Shown here piece by piece: positions 31,511 to 38,985 of a stretch of 64,000 nucleotides of DNA. The position numbers and the translations under genes were made by a program. Each line of letters starts with the position of its first letter. Position 1 is the stretch's first letter. The stretch spans positions 1-64,000 of the IMG/VR virus record IMGVR_UViG_3300028558_000001. One strand, 5' to 3'. A model generated the notes under the pieces. It made no database searches. It was not told where the DNA came from and saw only the letters and a program-made list of their open reading frames with translations. The stretch is from a virus.

Positions 31511-33046
31511 ATGAAAAGAGTTTGGTCGCCACAACAGAAGGCGTTTCTTGAATTCATCATGAACTCTACTAGTTCATGTGTTCTGATCGCTGTTGCTGGC
31601 GCTGGAAAGACTACGGTTATTCTTGCCGCTTGTGAGGATATTGCTGGTTCTTCTGCAATTCTTGCCTTTTCTAAGGCTATTGCCGAAGAGCTTAAAGCAA
31701 AACTCATTGCGATGGGAATTGACTGGAAAAAGGCTTTGGCCGGAACGGTTCATTCCTTTGGTTTTTCTGCGCTTCGCAAAGCTTTCCCGAATGTCAAGGT
31801 TGATAACTATAAGGTTGCCAATATCATTGGTGACTTTGTTAAGCTTGGCATATTCACAGAAGCGACGGCGGCCTATGCAGGAACTATTGGCAAGATTGTA
31901 AGCATGGCAAAGCAACGCGCTATTGGTGTGCTGGCTCGGCTCGATGATGTTAATCAATACTATGACATTATCGAGCATTTCGACGTTCTTGCTAATGACA
32001 ACGATTATCCTGAGCATGATGTTCTGGAAAATATTGTTCAGGCTGCTATCCGTGTACTGAAATCTTCGAATAGTCAGACTTCTATCGTCGATTATGACGA
32101 TATGGTTTACTTGCCGTTGATCCATCGTTGCCGGTTTTGGCAGTATGACAATGTATTCGTTGATGAGGCGCAAGATACTAATCCTGCGCGTCGTGCATTG
32201 GTTGCTGCATTGGTCAAGAAAGGCGGTCGAGTTATTGCTGTTGGTGATCCTTCGCAAGCAATCTTCGGATTTACTGGCGCGGATGCTGACTCGCTTGACT
32301 TGATTGCTAAAGACTTCAATGCTGAAAGACTTCCTCTGACGGTAACGTATCGTTGCCCGAAGGCGGTTGTTGCTTTCGCCCATCAATGGGTTGACCATAT
32401 TCAGGCACATGAAAGTGCGCCCGAAGGTTCTGTTACTGAAACCACTAAAGAAGCTTTCCTAGAGCGGAAAGATTTGGATGGCGAAGCGGCTGTACTTTGT
32501 AGAAATACAAAGCCTATTGTCGCCCTTGCCTTCGAATTGATCCGCCGCAAGGTCGCTTGCAAGGTGGAAGGGCGCGACATTGGTAACGGGCTAGTAAAGC
32601 TTGCTACTAAATGGTCGCGTATCAAAACATTGTCTGCCCTTCATGATAAGCTTACTGATTATTATGAAAGGGAGAAAGCTAAGCTTCTGCCTAAGAAGCA
32701 GGAGAACAAGCTTCAAGACATTGAAGACAGGGTTGAAACCTTGAAGGTTATTATTGAAGAGTGCCGCTCAAAGAATCAGGACAAGGTTTCCGATCTTGTC
32801 GTGGCAATTGAAGGTATCTTTGATGATAAAGTGAAAGGTATCCTTGTTCTTTCTACCATTCACAAGTCGAAAGGACGTGAATGGAAGCGAGTGTTCTGGC
32901 TTGACCGCAAGAATACTTGCCCTTCTAAATGGGCTAGGCAAGCGTGGCAAGTAGAACAGGAAAATAACCTGTGCTATGTTGCTGCTACTCGCTCAATGTC
33001 GGAACTGATTGAAATCATTGTTCCGGCCCTGCCCAAGGCCAAGTAA
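31511..33046 (+). CDS. SF1 (UvrD/Rep-like) DNA helicase
   Basis: 511 residues with all SF1A helicase motifs in order: Q-region SPQQ near 6, Walker A GAGKTT near 30, DEAQD (motif II) near 218, GDPSQAIFG (motif III) near 248, TYRCP (IV) near 277, TIHKSKGREW (V) near 444 and YVAATRS (VI) near 492. It unwinds DNA using ATP, by analogy with T4 Dda/UvrD-type enzymes in replication start or recombination. It lies inside the cassette array, preceded by hairpin element 13. Confidence 0.92.
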   Translation: MKRVWSPQQKAFLEFIMNSTSSCVLIAVAGAGKTTVILAACEDIAGSSAILAFSKAIAEELKAKLIAMGIDWKKALAGTVHSFGFSALRKAFPNVKVDNYKVANIIGDFVKLGIFTEATAAYAGTIGKIVSMAKQRAIGVLARLDDVNQYYDIIEHFDVLANDNDYPEHDVLENIVQAAIRVLKSSNSQTSIVDYDDMVYLPLIHRCRFWQYDNVFVDEAQDTNPARRALVAALVKKGGRVIAVGDPSQAIFGFTGADADSLDLIAKDFNAERLPLTVTYRCPKAVVAFAHQWVDHIQAHESAPEGSVTETTKEAFLERKDLDGEAAVLCRNTKPIVALAFELIRRKVACKVEGRDIGNGLVKLATKWSRIKTLSALHDKLTDYYEREKAKLLPKKQENKLQDIEDRVETLKVIIEECRSKNQDKVSDLVVAIEGIFDDKVKGILVLSTIHKSKGREWKRVFWLDRKNTCPSKWARQAWQVEQENNLCYVAATRSMSELIEIIVPALPKAK

Positions 33047-33048
33047 TA

Positions 33049-33096
33049 TTGGTTTAGTCATTACCATAGGTCAAACTGTGGTAATGCATGAACTAA
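33049..33096 (+). repeat. Intergenic hairpin element 14
   Basis: CATTACCATA/TGTGGTAATG with a T-G pair, inside TTGGTT and AACTAA. Confidence 0.8.
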
Positions 33097-33112
33097 TATA
33101 ATGGAGGGTACA

Positions 33113-33334
33113 ATGCAGAAAGCAAACTTTCTTGATAAGGTCGCTTCTCTCTATCGTTGTGGTAATCGTTCTGACCATGATGAGAAATTGAATAATGCGC
33201 CAGATGAGACTTGGACTAAGCCTGAAATGGCTGGAAAGGCTTGTTGTGCATTGCTTGATGAAATGCTTCAAGCAATGATTAAGTGCAATGCCCTGACTTC
33301 GGAAGATGTTCAGGAAATGTATGATAATCTATGA
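33113..33334 (+). CDS. Hypothetical protein, 73 aa
   Basis: Starts MQKANFLDKVASLYR, after TGGAGGG. Helical, with Cys and Met residues. Function unknown. Confidence 0.7.
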   Translation: MQKANFLDKVASLYRCGNRSDHDEKLNNAPDETWTKPEMAGKACCALLDEMLQAMIKCNALTSEDVQEMYDNL

Positions 33335-33380
33335 TTAGTTAATAGTTGCTCATTAGAAATAGTGAGCAATCATGAACTAA
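33335..33380 (+). repeat. Intergenic hairpin element 15 (GAAA-capped)
   Basis: TTGCTCATTA/TAGTGAGCAA with GAAA cap, inside TTAGTT and AACTAA; a near-copy recurs at element 17. Confidence 0.85.
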
Positions 33381-33404
33381 TGTAGTTCACAGTGGAGAAA
33401 ACAA

Positions 33405-33563
33405 ATGAGCATGTCTTTTAATGAAGAGTCTGGCTATTACATTGCTAATCATAACAATGGTTATGCAATCTTTAGTTATGAAACCGAAGAAATGGTTTTC
33501 TTCCATGAAAACTTTCGGAAGGTTCTGACTCGCAAGAACAAACTCATGAAGAAGGTCAAGTAA
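33405..33563 (+). CDS. Hypothetical protein, 52 aa
   Basis: A short frame (MSMSFNEESGYYIAN, ending RKNKLMKKVK) after GTGGAG. Basic C-terminus. Immediately followed by the next gene. Confidence 0.6.
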   Translation: MSMSFNEESGYYIANHNNGYAIFSYETEEMVFFHENFRKVLTRKNKLMKKVK

Positions 33564-33564
33564 A

Positions 33565-33768
33565 ATGGTTCTTACTTCTGAAATCGTGAGAGACTATATA
33601 GTATCACTCTATGGTAATATCGAAATCTGTGATATTATTCATGGTGACGATCAAGAACCTAATCGAGACTTCTGGCAAGTCTTCTGTAATATCAATAATA
33701 CAGGTACTCGACTCGTTGTTTGGGTTGAAACCTCAGAAGACGGAGAGAAGTATATTGAGGTCGCTTGA
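33565..33768 (+). CDS. Hypothetical protein, 67 aa
   Basis: ATG two bases after the preceding stop, with AAGGTC as a weak site. Acidic alpha/beta protein (IEICDIIHGDDQEP). No family recognised. Confidence 0.65.
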   Translation: MVLTSEIVRDYIVSLYGNIEICDIIHGDDQEPNRDFWQVFCNINNTGTRLVVWVETSEDGEKYIEVA

Positions 33769-33825
33769 TTAGTTTAAGCCTAGCCATTAGTAGCGCAAGC
33801 TGTATAGTGGCTAGTAGTGAACTAA
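33769..33825 (+). repeat. Intergenic hairpin element 16 (GCAA-capped)
   Basis: CTAGCCATTA/TAGTGGCTAG with an inner AGC-GCAA-GCT hairpin, combining the arm of element 10 with the cap of element 2. Confidence 0.9.
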
Positions 33826-33845
33826 TAAAACTAAGGAGAAAGCAA

Positions 33846-34319
33846 ATGAATATTGTCAAGCAAACGGCAGAAGGTAAGACTGTCAAGCAGCTTCCTACTT
33901 ACTTTGAAGTTGTCGGCAATGACATTTATCTTGGTTCTCACAAGATCGGTACTCTCAATACTGAAATGTGGTCAACCATGACTGATCTTGTTGTTGAGAT
34001 GCTTGAGAATGATACTACTCAGCTTGAGAAAGATCATGAAGAAGCTTTGAAAGAAGCAGAAGATGATTATGCTCAGAAGCTTGAAGAGTGGGAAGATAAA
34101 GTAGAAGACCTGAAAGAAGAAGTTTCAGGTCTTGAGGCTCTCAATAGAGAGCAAGAGGAAATTCTGAATAGACTTGAACTTGCCGAAGGTGTACTTGGCA
34201 GGATCAAGGAACTTGAAGAAGAAAACGATGAATGGCGCGAGAAAGTCTCTGAGTTGTCACGTAAAGTCAGAGAGTTGACTCCTAAGCCCAAGAGAAACTA
34301 CAATAGGCGAGTTGCCTGA
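33846..34319 (+). CDS. Coiled-coil protein, 157 aa
   Basis: The ATG at 33846 follows AAGGAG. Residues 60-145 form a long Glu/Lys/Leu coiled coil (EALKEAEDDYAQKLEEWEDK and beyond), ending in a basic tail (PKPKRNYNRRVA). An oligomeric scaffold or nucleic-acid-binding adaptor is possible. Confidence 0.75.
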   Translation: MNIVKQTAEGKTVKQLPTYFEVVGNDIYLGSHKIGTLNTEMWSTMTDLVVEMLENDTTQLEKDHEEALKEAEDDYAQKLEEWEDKVEDLKEEVSGLEALNREQEEILNRLELAEGVLGRIKELEEENDEWREKVSELSRKVRELTPKPKRNYNRRVA

Positions 34320-34365
34320 TTAGTTAATAGTTGCTCATTAGAAATAGTGAGCAATCATGAACTAA
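34320..34365 (+). repeat. Intergenic hairpin element 17 (GAAA-capped)
   Basis: TTGCTCATTA/TAGTGAGCAA with GAAA cap inside TTAGTT and AACTAA, almost identical to element 15. Confidence 0.85.
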
Positions 34366-34388
34366 TAGCAATGAAAAGGAGAAAGCAA

Positions 34389-34643
34389 ATGCGTCCGTAT
34401 AAAATGACGGATAACAAAGGTCTACAGCCTGATATGACGGTTGATCTTTGGGCTAAACGTGACAATACTACATCAGGCCGGGGCAAATGGCGCTTGGCGT
34501 GGTGGAAACGTGGTAAGGATAGCTTTGTATATGCCGAAGGCGAATGCTCAGCTAACTATTTTAATACTGCCAAAGATGCATTGGCATATGGATTGCGAAG
34601 GTATGATGAAAAAGGAAAGATTTGGCCTCGCAATGAATACTGA
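34389..34643 (+). CDS. Hypothetical basic protein, 84 aa
   Basis: Starts MRPYKMTDNKGLQPDM after AAGGAG. Trp- and Lys-rich (GRGKWRLAWWKRGK). Function unknown. Confidence 0.7.
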   Translation: MRPYKMTDNKGLQPDMTVDLWAKRDNTTSGRGKWRLAWWKRGKDSFVYAEGECSANYFNTAKDALAYGLRRYDEKGKIWPRNEY

Positions 34644-34659
34644 TTAGACAGTTTTATTG

Positions 34660-34692
34660 TGTCAACTAGTTTAGTAAAAAGACTAGTTGACA
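34660..34692 (+). repeat. Intergenic hairpin element 18, promoter-linked
   Basis: TGTCAACTAGT pairs with ACTAGTTGACA over 11 bases. Its right arm supplies the -35 box of the promoter at 34687-34715. Confidence 0.8.
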
Positions 34693-34715
34693 TAAGTAAA
34701 CCTATCTGATATGAG
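34687..34715 (+). promoter_or_regulatory. Sigma70-type promoter joined to a hairpin
   Basis: TTGACA (34687-34692), 17-base spacer, TATGAG (34710-34715). The hairpin/promoter combination resembles the promoter-stem-loop cassettes described in T4-type phages. Confidence 0.55.
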
Positions 34716-34739
34716 GATTGGTTTAGTAAGGAGAAAACA

Positions 34740-34958
34740 ATGATCCAAGTTTATAGAGTGACAATAACCGTCCCTGATAATCATCCTGATAATAAGGATG
34801 GTTTCGCCCTCCGTCGTCAGTTTATTATCGGTCAGCCGGTTATAGACATTATCAGGGATAAGGTGGAAGCAAAGGGTTATGAATTCAGTTGGGCTATTGA
34901 CCATATCATGACGCCGACTGAAATCATGAACGAGATTGCCAAGGAGTTTGAACGATGA
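34740..34958 (+). CDS. Hypothetical protein, 72 aa
   Basis: Beta-rich start (IQVYRVTITVPDNHPDN). Site AAGGAG. Coupled to the next gene by ATGA. Confidence 0.7.
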   Translation: MIQVYRVTITVPDNHPDNKDGFALRRQFIIGQPVIDIIRDKVEAKGYEFSWAIDHIMTPTEIMNEIAKEFER

Positions 34959-35167
34959 ATTTCAGGGTCTATTACCCTGATCTTGGCTTCTATCTTTCTT
35001 CTGCATATCATACACTAGATGATGCTGTACAAGCAGGGAAGAAAATTAGAAACGATTACATCGTGAAGCACATGGGCGGCGAGTCAATTGCCTTTCATGG
35101 AAAATTCGTCGGTTTGGTTGTGGTTCCTGAAAAAAGTTCCAAAACCATGTTGACAAAGCCAAAATGA
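34955..35167 (+). CDS. Hypothetical protein, 70 aa
   Basis: Alpha/beta protein (FRVYYPDLGFYLSSAYHTL) starting on the ATGA overlap. Its 3' end contains the -35 box of the next promoter. Confidence 0.7.
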   Translation: MNFRVYYPDLGFYLSSAYHTLDDAVQAGKKIRNDYIVKHMGGESIAFHGKFVGLVVVPEKSSKTMLTKPK

Positions 35168-35178
35168 GTCTTTAGGTT
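35150..35178 (+). promoter_or_regulatory. Probable sigma70-type promoter
   Basis: TTGACA (35150-35155), 17-base spacer, TAGGTT (35173-35178). It would start a long leader for the gene at 35368. Confidence 0.5.
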
Positions 35179-35253
35179 GTGGTCATGCTCAAGAAAAGGA
35201 GCGACGGCGAAAACGGAATGAAAAAAAGTAGCGATTGAGTGGTTTTTTATTGT

Positions 35254-35317
35254 TGCATTATCTCTAGTACCGTGCTACTGATAATGCAACAGCATGAAAC
35301 CAAACAAAAGACGGTTT
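35254..35317 (+). promoter_or_regulatory. Structured 5' leader
   Basis: Two strong hairpins lie in the 200-base gap before the next gene: GTTGCATTATC/GATAATGCAAC (about 35254-35290) and GAAACC/GGTTTC (about 35296-35317). They may stabilise the message. Confidence 0.65.
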
Positions 35318-35367
35318 CAAGTGTGGTAAGTGAAGTTAACAATTAACCCAAACTAGGAGAATGTAAC

Positions 35368-36069
35368 ATGACCAATACCAACGAAAACGCCGCTGTTGTC
35401 GCCGCTCCTGTTTCCAAGGGCCGTGGCAATCCGACCGCGATCAAGTATGGTGCGATCACTTTCAAGTCGATCCGTGCCGCTTCGAACTTCGTCGCCAAGA
35501 AGACTGGCGAGAACCCGAAACTGGTTTACTCCCGCGTTTATCAGCGCGTGAAGGCCGGTCATCCGGTTTCCGAAGCCCTTCGTGCTGCGCCCCTCAAGAA
35601 GGGCAAGGCTGGCATGACTGTTACCATTGGCGCGAAGACTTTCAATTCGCTCATGGATGCTCTCAAGCACAAGTTCAAGAAGGCGACTGCCGAAGAGTTG
35701 TCGGTTCTTTATACTCGCACTCTCGCGCGTATGAAGTCCGGTCTGTCCTTCGATGAGGCGATTGTTTCGCGTGACCTTCGTGGCAAGGCTAACTGCAACG
35801 AAATCACGGTCAATGAAGTGACCTATCCTTCGCTCATTGACGCTATCCGCGCTCTCTACACTGGCTTGACTACCAAGAATCAGGCGGCGGTCTACAATCG
35901 CTTCTCCACTGGCCTCAAGAGCGGCAAGAGCTTCATGGAAATCCTTGAGACTCCTGTTCGCGTCTATCAGAAGTCCAATACTCCGCTCTCCGCTCAGGAG
36001 TCGGTTGAGGCGCTTCTGGAAATGTATCCTGACGCTGATGAAGATGTTGACAACTCTGCTGCGGCCTGA
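35368..36069 (+). CDS. Three-repeat basic protein, 233 aa
   Basis: Three related units of about 50 residues are seen: GAITFKSIRAASNFVAKKTG, then VYSRVYQRVKAGHPVSEAL; GAKTFNSLMDALKHKFKK, then LYTRTLARMKSGLSFDEAI; and NEVTYPSLIDAIRALYTG, then VYNRFSTGLKSGKSFMEIL. The pattern 'F/Y-x-S-(I/L)-x-x-A ... V-x-x-R-x-x-x-G' resembles NUMOD/IENR-type DNA-binding repeats of homing endonucleases, without a nuclease domain. Codons end in C or G far more often than in its neighbours, suggesting high expression or a different origin. Has an AGGAG site and a long structured leader. Confidence 0.75.
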   Translation: MTNTNENAAVVAAPVSKGRGNPTAIKYGAITFKSIRAASNFVAKKTGENPKLVYSRVYQRVKAGHPVSEALRAAPLKKGKAGMTVTIGAKTFNSLMDALKHKFKKATAEELSVLYTRTLARMKSGLSFDEAIVSRDLRGKANCNEITVNEVTYPSLIDAIRALYTGLTTKNQAAVYNRFSTGLKSGKSFMEILETPVRVYQKSNTPLSAQESVEALLEMYPDADEDVDNSAAA

Positions 36070-36184
36070 TACGGAATAAGAGGGAAGGAAATCACTCCTT
36101 CCCTCTGCCCCTTGCAATAATTTCTATGAAAGGAATTTCATGATGAGCAAGGAATTTATGGGAATTGAGATTTTAAATGCCTTG

Positions 36185-36224
36185 AAAGCCATTACTGAAT
36201 TAATTTTTGGTAGTGGCTTTCTTT
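36185..36224 (+). terminator. Probable intrinsic terminator
   Basis: AAAGCCATTAC (36185-36195) pairs with GTAGTGGCTTT (36210-36220) over 11 bases with one T-G, followed by CTTTT. It lies after the three-repeat gene. Confidence 0.65.
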
Positions 36225-36283
36225 TACCTTGTTTTCTATGATTGCATATGCTAGATCATATGTGATTATACAAACCAAGTTAT

Positions 36284-36375
36284 GGGGAAGGCTAGTAGCC
36301 GATTGACAGGTAGCAACTGTACATTACGCTCTCGCTAAGCAGATGAATTTGTTGGTGCAATTCCAACGTTCCCCT
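36284..36375 (+). ncRNA. tRNA-like structured element (candidate)
   Basis: A 92-base stretch can fold as a closed multi-branch structure. Terminal stem GGGGAA (36284-36289) pairs with TTCCCC (36369-36374). Internal hairpins are GGCT/AGCC, ACAG/CTGT with a seven-base loop, a short GCT/AGC, and GTTGG/CCAAC with the seven-base loop TGCAATT. The last hairpin, its loop size and its distance to the terminal stem match a tRNA T-arm, but the D-arm loop is only three bases and no ordinary anticodon arm is clear. It could be a degenerate tRNA or another structured RNA. Confidence 0.4.
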
Positions 36376-36397
36376 TCTCTTTCTAATGGGTGATCCA

Positions 36398-36616
36398 ATG
36401 TCTATGGATATGAGCAAGCTGAATAAGAATATCGTGAATGATGTAATTGCGTTTCACGATTGGGATAACGAGGAGTCCGGCGAAAGGGCTGCTCGTTATT
36501 TCCTCCTTGCCTCTCCAATTGACGTGCTGCTGGATTATCTGAATTATAATGGTATTCTTGGATATGATACCGATATTAAGAATATCCTGTCCTCTGGTAT
36601 CCATAAGGGAGAATGA
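36398..36616 (+). CDS. Hypothetical protein, 72 aa
   Basis: Acidic protein (FHDWDNEESGERAARYF). The ribosome binding site is weak; ATG codons at 36386, 36398 and 36404 are all possible and 36398 is chosen because GGTGA precedes it. Function unknown. Confidence 0.6.
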   Translation: MSMDMSKLNKNIVNDVIAFHDWDNEESGERAARYFLLASPIDVLLDYLNYNGILGYDTDIKNILSSGIHKGE

Positions 36617-36617
36617 A

Positions 36618-36815
36618 ATGTTGGTATTTGACAATCTATACGGTCAGCCACTTAATTGTATCTGTTATATTTCTCCAACTAAACTTGGATATGAGATACA
36701 GCATAGAGGATTTAATGACTATTATAATCAGGAGGTAACAGAAGGAGATTGGCTATATTATCCTTCTGAAAGCCTCATGATGGTTCCCAAGGAAGTTGGT
36801 GATTGGGATTGTTAA
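36618..36815 (+). CDS. Hypothetical protein, paralogue of 30302-30511
   Basis: 65 residues from the ATG at 36618 (AGGGAG upstream). YPSESLMMVPKEVGDWDC matches the end of the protein at 30302-30511. Aromatic-rich; function unknown. Confidence 0.75.
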   Translation: MLVFDNLYGQPLNCICYISPTKLGYEIQHRGFNDYYNQEVTEGDWLYYPSESLMMVPKEVGDWDC

Positions 36816-36819
36816 TCAG

Positions 36820-36848
36820 TTGACAGGGTAGCTATAGGAGCATATCTT
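36820..36848 (+). promoter_or_regulatory. Sigma70-type promoter overlapping a hairpin
   Basis: TTGACA (36820-36825), 17-base spacer, TATCTT (36843-36848). The spacer and -10 lie inside a hairpin, GGTAGCTATA (36827-36836) paired with TATAGCTACC (about 36848-36857). Confidence 0.5.
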
Positions 36849-36899
36849 ATAGCTACCTCAGTGAACTTGTTATCATAGAATACTCAAAGGAGAATAAAC

Positions 36900-37445
36900 A
36901 TGGCTATTCCTACCATTACCGTCAAGGTTCCTCACTCGCAGTATGATGGTTCTGTTATTGAACCTGATTCTTTTGCTTATGACATTACCGCTAAGAAGTG
37001 GAAGCATAAGCTTACCATCGCAAGGGAAGTGATTGAAAGCTATACCAAGTCTGTCATCACTCAGGACAACTTGGTTTCTCTTGGTGTTCCCCTGCTCCAA
37101 GAGAAGAATTTCGTGACTCATGATGTTGAGCGGGCTAATCTCCTGCGGGCCTCTGAGATTGCCCCGGAACAGCTTGTGGATGGCAGCATTAGCGGTATCC
37201 GTACTGTCTGCTCCAATGAGCTTACCAAGCTTCCTGAGACTTCTTCTGATACCGATTCCGAATCCTCTGAGAAGAAGGGCAGGGGACGCCGCTCGCGCTA
37301 TCCCTACGCCACCTGTGCGATTGGTGAAAGCTTTGAGATTGACGCTGGCTCTCCTGCGATCACTCTCAATCACAGCCTCATTGGTAATCGTGCCTTTCAG
37401 GTGGAAATCAAGAACGGTCGCTTCCTCATCACTCGCACCAAATAG
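36900..37445 (+). CDS. Hypothetical protein, 181 aa, GC-rich codons
   Basis: A Ser/Glu/Asp-rich linker (ETSSDTDSESSEKKGRGRRS, residues about 118-137) separates an N-terminal domain from a small C-terminal beta domain (SFEIDAGSPAITLNHSLIG). Codon use is richer in C/G than nearby genes, like 35368 and 44798. AAGGAG site. Probably an abundant early protein of unknown function. Confidence 0.75.
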   Translation: MAIPTITVKVPHSQYDGSVIEPDSFAYDITAKKWKHKLTIAREVIESYTKSVITQDNLVSLGVPLLQEKNFVTHDVERANLLRASEIAPEQLVDGSISGIRTVCSNELTKLPETSSDTDSESSEKKGRGRRSRYPYATCAIGESFEIDAGSPAITLNHSLIGNRAFQVEIKNGRFLITRTK

Positions 37446-37454
37446 GAGCCTATT

Positions 37455-37727
37455 ATGGCAACTAATTCTCTTGAATATGGTATCGTTACTTCTGCAACAC
37501 CAGAAATCAGGTTGTTTGATAGAAACGACGATAATGTTCATATGAACCCAATGCCCGGTAAAGGTTTCAGGTTCTATCGTAACTCTCCTGAGACTTGCGC
37601 CTTGCAAATCAGGGGAGAAAAGCGTTACGCTCATATCTCACTAAACGTTCCTGAACTGGAACTGTTGAGGGAAGCAATCAATAATGAGATTGATTATCTT
37701 CGTCCTCCTATGGGAACCAAACGATAA
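37455..37727 (+). CDS. Hypothetical protein, 90 aa
   Basis: Beta-rich with MNPMPGKGFRFYRN near residue 32. AGGAG site. The N-terminus (EYGIVTSATPEIRLFDRNDD) suggests a small beta-barrel. Function unknown. Confidence 0.75.
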   Translation: MATNSLEYGIVTSATPEIRLFDRNDDNVHMNPMPGKGFRFYRNSPETCALQIRGEKRYAHISLNVPELELLREAINNEIDYLRPPMGTKR

Positions 37728-37737
37728 GGAGTTAATC

Positions 37738-37941
37738 ATGAAGTACATGACTCGCAATATCTTCTCTAACAAACAATGGAATTGTCAAGCGGTAATCATG
37801 GAGGTTATGGATTCTGTTAGTCCATATGTTGTCATGATCCATCCTATGTATGGTCCCAACAGGATTCAACAGGAGCCTAGGGAATTCAAAACAGAGGAAG
37901 AGGCAATTGAATTTGCCAAGAAGGTGATTGGCGTTAACTAA
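37738..37941 (+). CDS. Hypothetical protein, 67 aa
   Basis: The ATG at 37738 follows AAGGAG. Contains VVMIHPMYGPNRI and a helical C-terminus. Function unknown. Confidence 0.7.
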   Translation: MKYMTRNIFSNKQWNCQAVIMEVMDSVSPYVVMIHPMYGPNRIQQEPREFKTEEEAIEFAKKVIGVN

Positions 37942-38041
37942 ACTTTGGAGGTTTGACTAATATCTAATTAGGATATGGTTGTTGGGATATAATGATCGTC
38001 AGAATAAAGAGTGTTTGATATAAAGGTTGACTAACCAGAAT

Positions 38042-38069
38042 CCATATGGTTTTATAGCTATATGGATTC
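38042..38069 (+). repeat. Intergenic hairpin
   Basis: GAATCCATAT pairs with ATATGGATTC in the 160-base gap before the next gene. It resembles the cassette hairpins in position but lacks the tetraloop cap and the TTAGTT/AACTAA arms. Confidence 0.7.
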
Positions 38070-38102
38070 GAGTGAGTTTACTTCTTATGAAAGGAAATCA
38101 AA

Positions 38103-38552
38103 ATGGACAAGGACATTAAGACGCTTGAGCAAGAGATTGCGACTCAAGAAGCCTTCTTGTTTAACCTCAAGAAGATTAAGAAAGAGAAAGAGGATGCAAT
38201 TCGAGAGAATGTCAAGCCTATCTTTAAATGGGTTGCTGTGAGGCGTCATCCTCGCCAGCATGATTCCTTTGACTTCATGTATGATACTTCAATTGTAAAG
38301 TATTACATATATCGTGAGTGCATGAACAAGGATGAAATGAGGGCTGCTAAGATTTCTGATTGGAATTGGTCTACTGGTGGCATGGATTACCTGTTTAATA
38401 CTGGTAATGGAATGCTAATCACTGGTATTTCTGGGGGGACTCTTATCTTTAATGCAGAAGAAAAGGATCGTCATCTTTGGCTAGAGGTATCGGAATTCCT
38501 TTGCAAGAATCCTGATGGCGGTGATCTTACTCATATCTTTGTGGGAGAATGA
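38103..38552 (+). CDS. Hypothetical protein, 149 aa
   Basis: An N-terminal coiled coil (residues 1-35, KTLEQEIATQEAFLFNLKKI) followed by a globular beta-rich domain. AAAGGAAAT site. No family recognised. Confidence 0.75.
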   Translation: MDKDIKTLEQEIATQEAFLFNLKKIKKEKEDAIRENVKPIFKWVAVRRHPRQHDSFDFMYDTSIVKYYIYRECMNKDEMRAAKISDWNWSTGGMDYLFNTGNGMLITGISGGTLIFNAEEKDRHLWLEVSEFLCKNPDGGDLTHIFVGE

Positions 38553-38556
38553 AACT

Positions 38557-38805
38557 ATGGCCGACTTCATTCCAAAAAATATTCCTGCATCTGTAAAGAA
38601 AAGGCTCGTTGATTGGAGTGATGAGCGGAGAACAGAGGGCAGATACTTTCTAGCAACTGCCTATGGATGGGCATTTGAACCATCAGATAATGAAGATATT
38701 GCTCTTCATTGTAAATCATTTGGCACTAGAAAAGAAGCATTTGACTATGTTATGAAATATGTTAAGCCCTGCTCATGCGGAAGATGCATTCGTGGAAAGG
38801 AATGA
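38557..38805 (+). CDS. Hypothetical protein with Cys cluster, 82 aa
   Basis: The ATG at 38557 follows GGGAG in the end of the preceding gene. The C-terminus has CSCGRCIRG, a possible metal-binding cluster. Function unknown. Confidence 0.7.
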   Translation: MADFIPKNIPASVKKRLVDWSDERRTEGRYFLATAYGWAFEPSDNEDIALHCKSFGTRKEAFDYVMKYVKPCSCGRCIRGKE

Positions 38806-38810
38806 AACTA

Positions 38811-38984
38811 ATGATTAAGTATGTACAGATCAATGACTTTATCTATCAAGTTATTCTTGATGGGCAAGTCATTGGCAAGATCAATAGGAAAAATGAGGGA
38901 TGGCAATATACTCCGACAGGATCGAAGATAAGCGGGGGTTATTTTCCTACTCTTCGATCCTGTAAACAATCATTGGGGTGTTAA
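38811..38984 (+). CDS. Small beta protein, 57 aa
   Basis: The ATG at 38811 follows AAAGGAATG. Beta-hairpin-like (YQVILDGQVIGKINRKNEGW). Function unknown. Confidence 0.65.
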   Translation: MIKYVQINDFIYQVILDGQVIGKINRKNEGWQYTPTGSKISGGYFPTLRSCKQSLGC

Positions 38985-38985
38985 C

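Noticed and set aside
27785-34692. Hairpin array as a CRISPR array
   Set aside because: The 'spacers' are whole genes, the repeats vary in sequence with compensatory changes, and no cas genes are seen.
36140-36241. 33-residue frame with an AAGGAA site
   Set aside because: It overlaps a strong terminator hairpin whose arms would be its codons, so the hairpin explains the sequence better.
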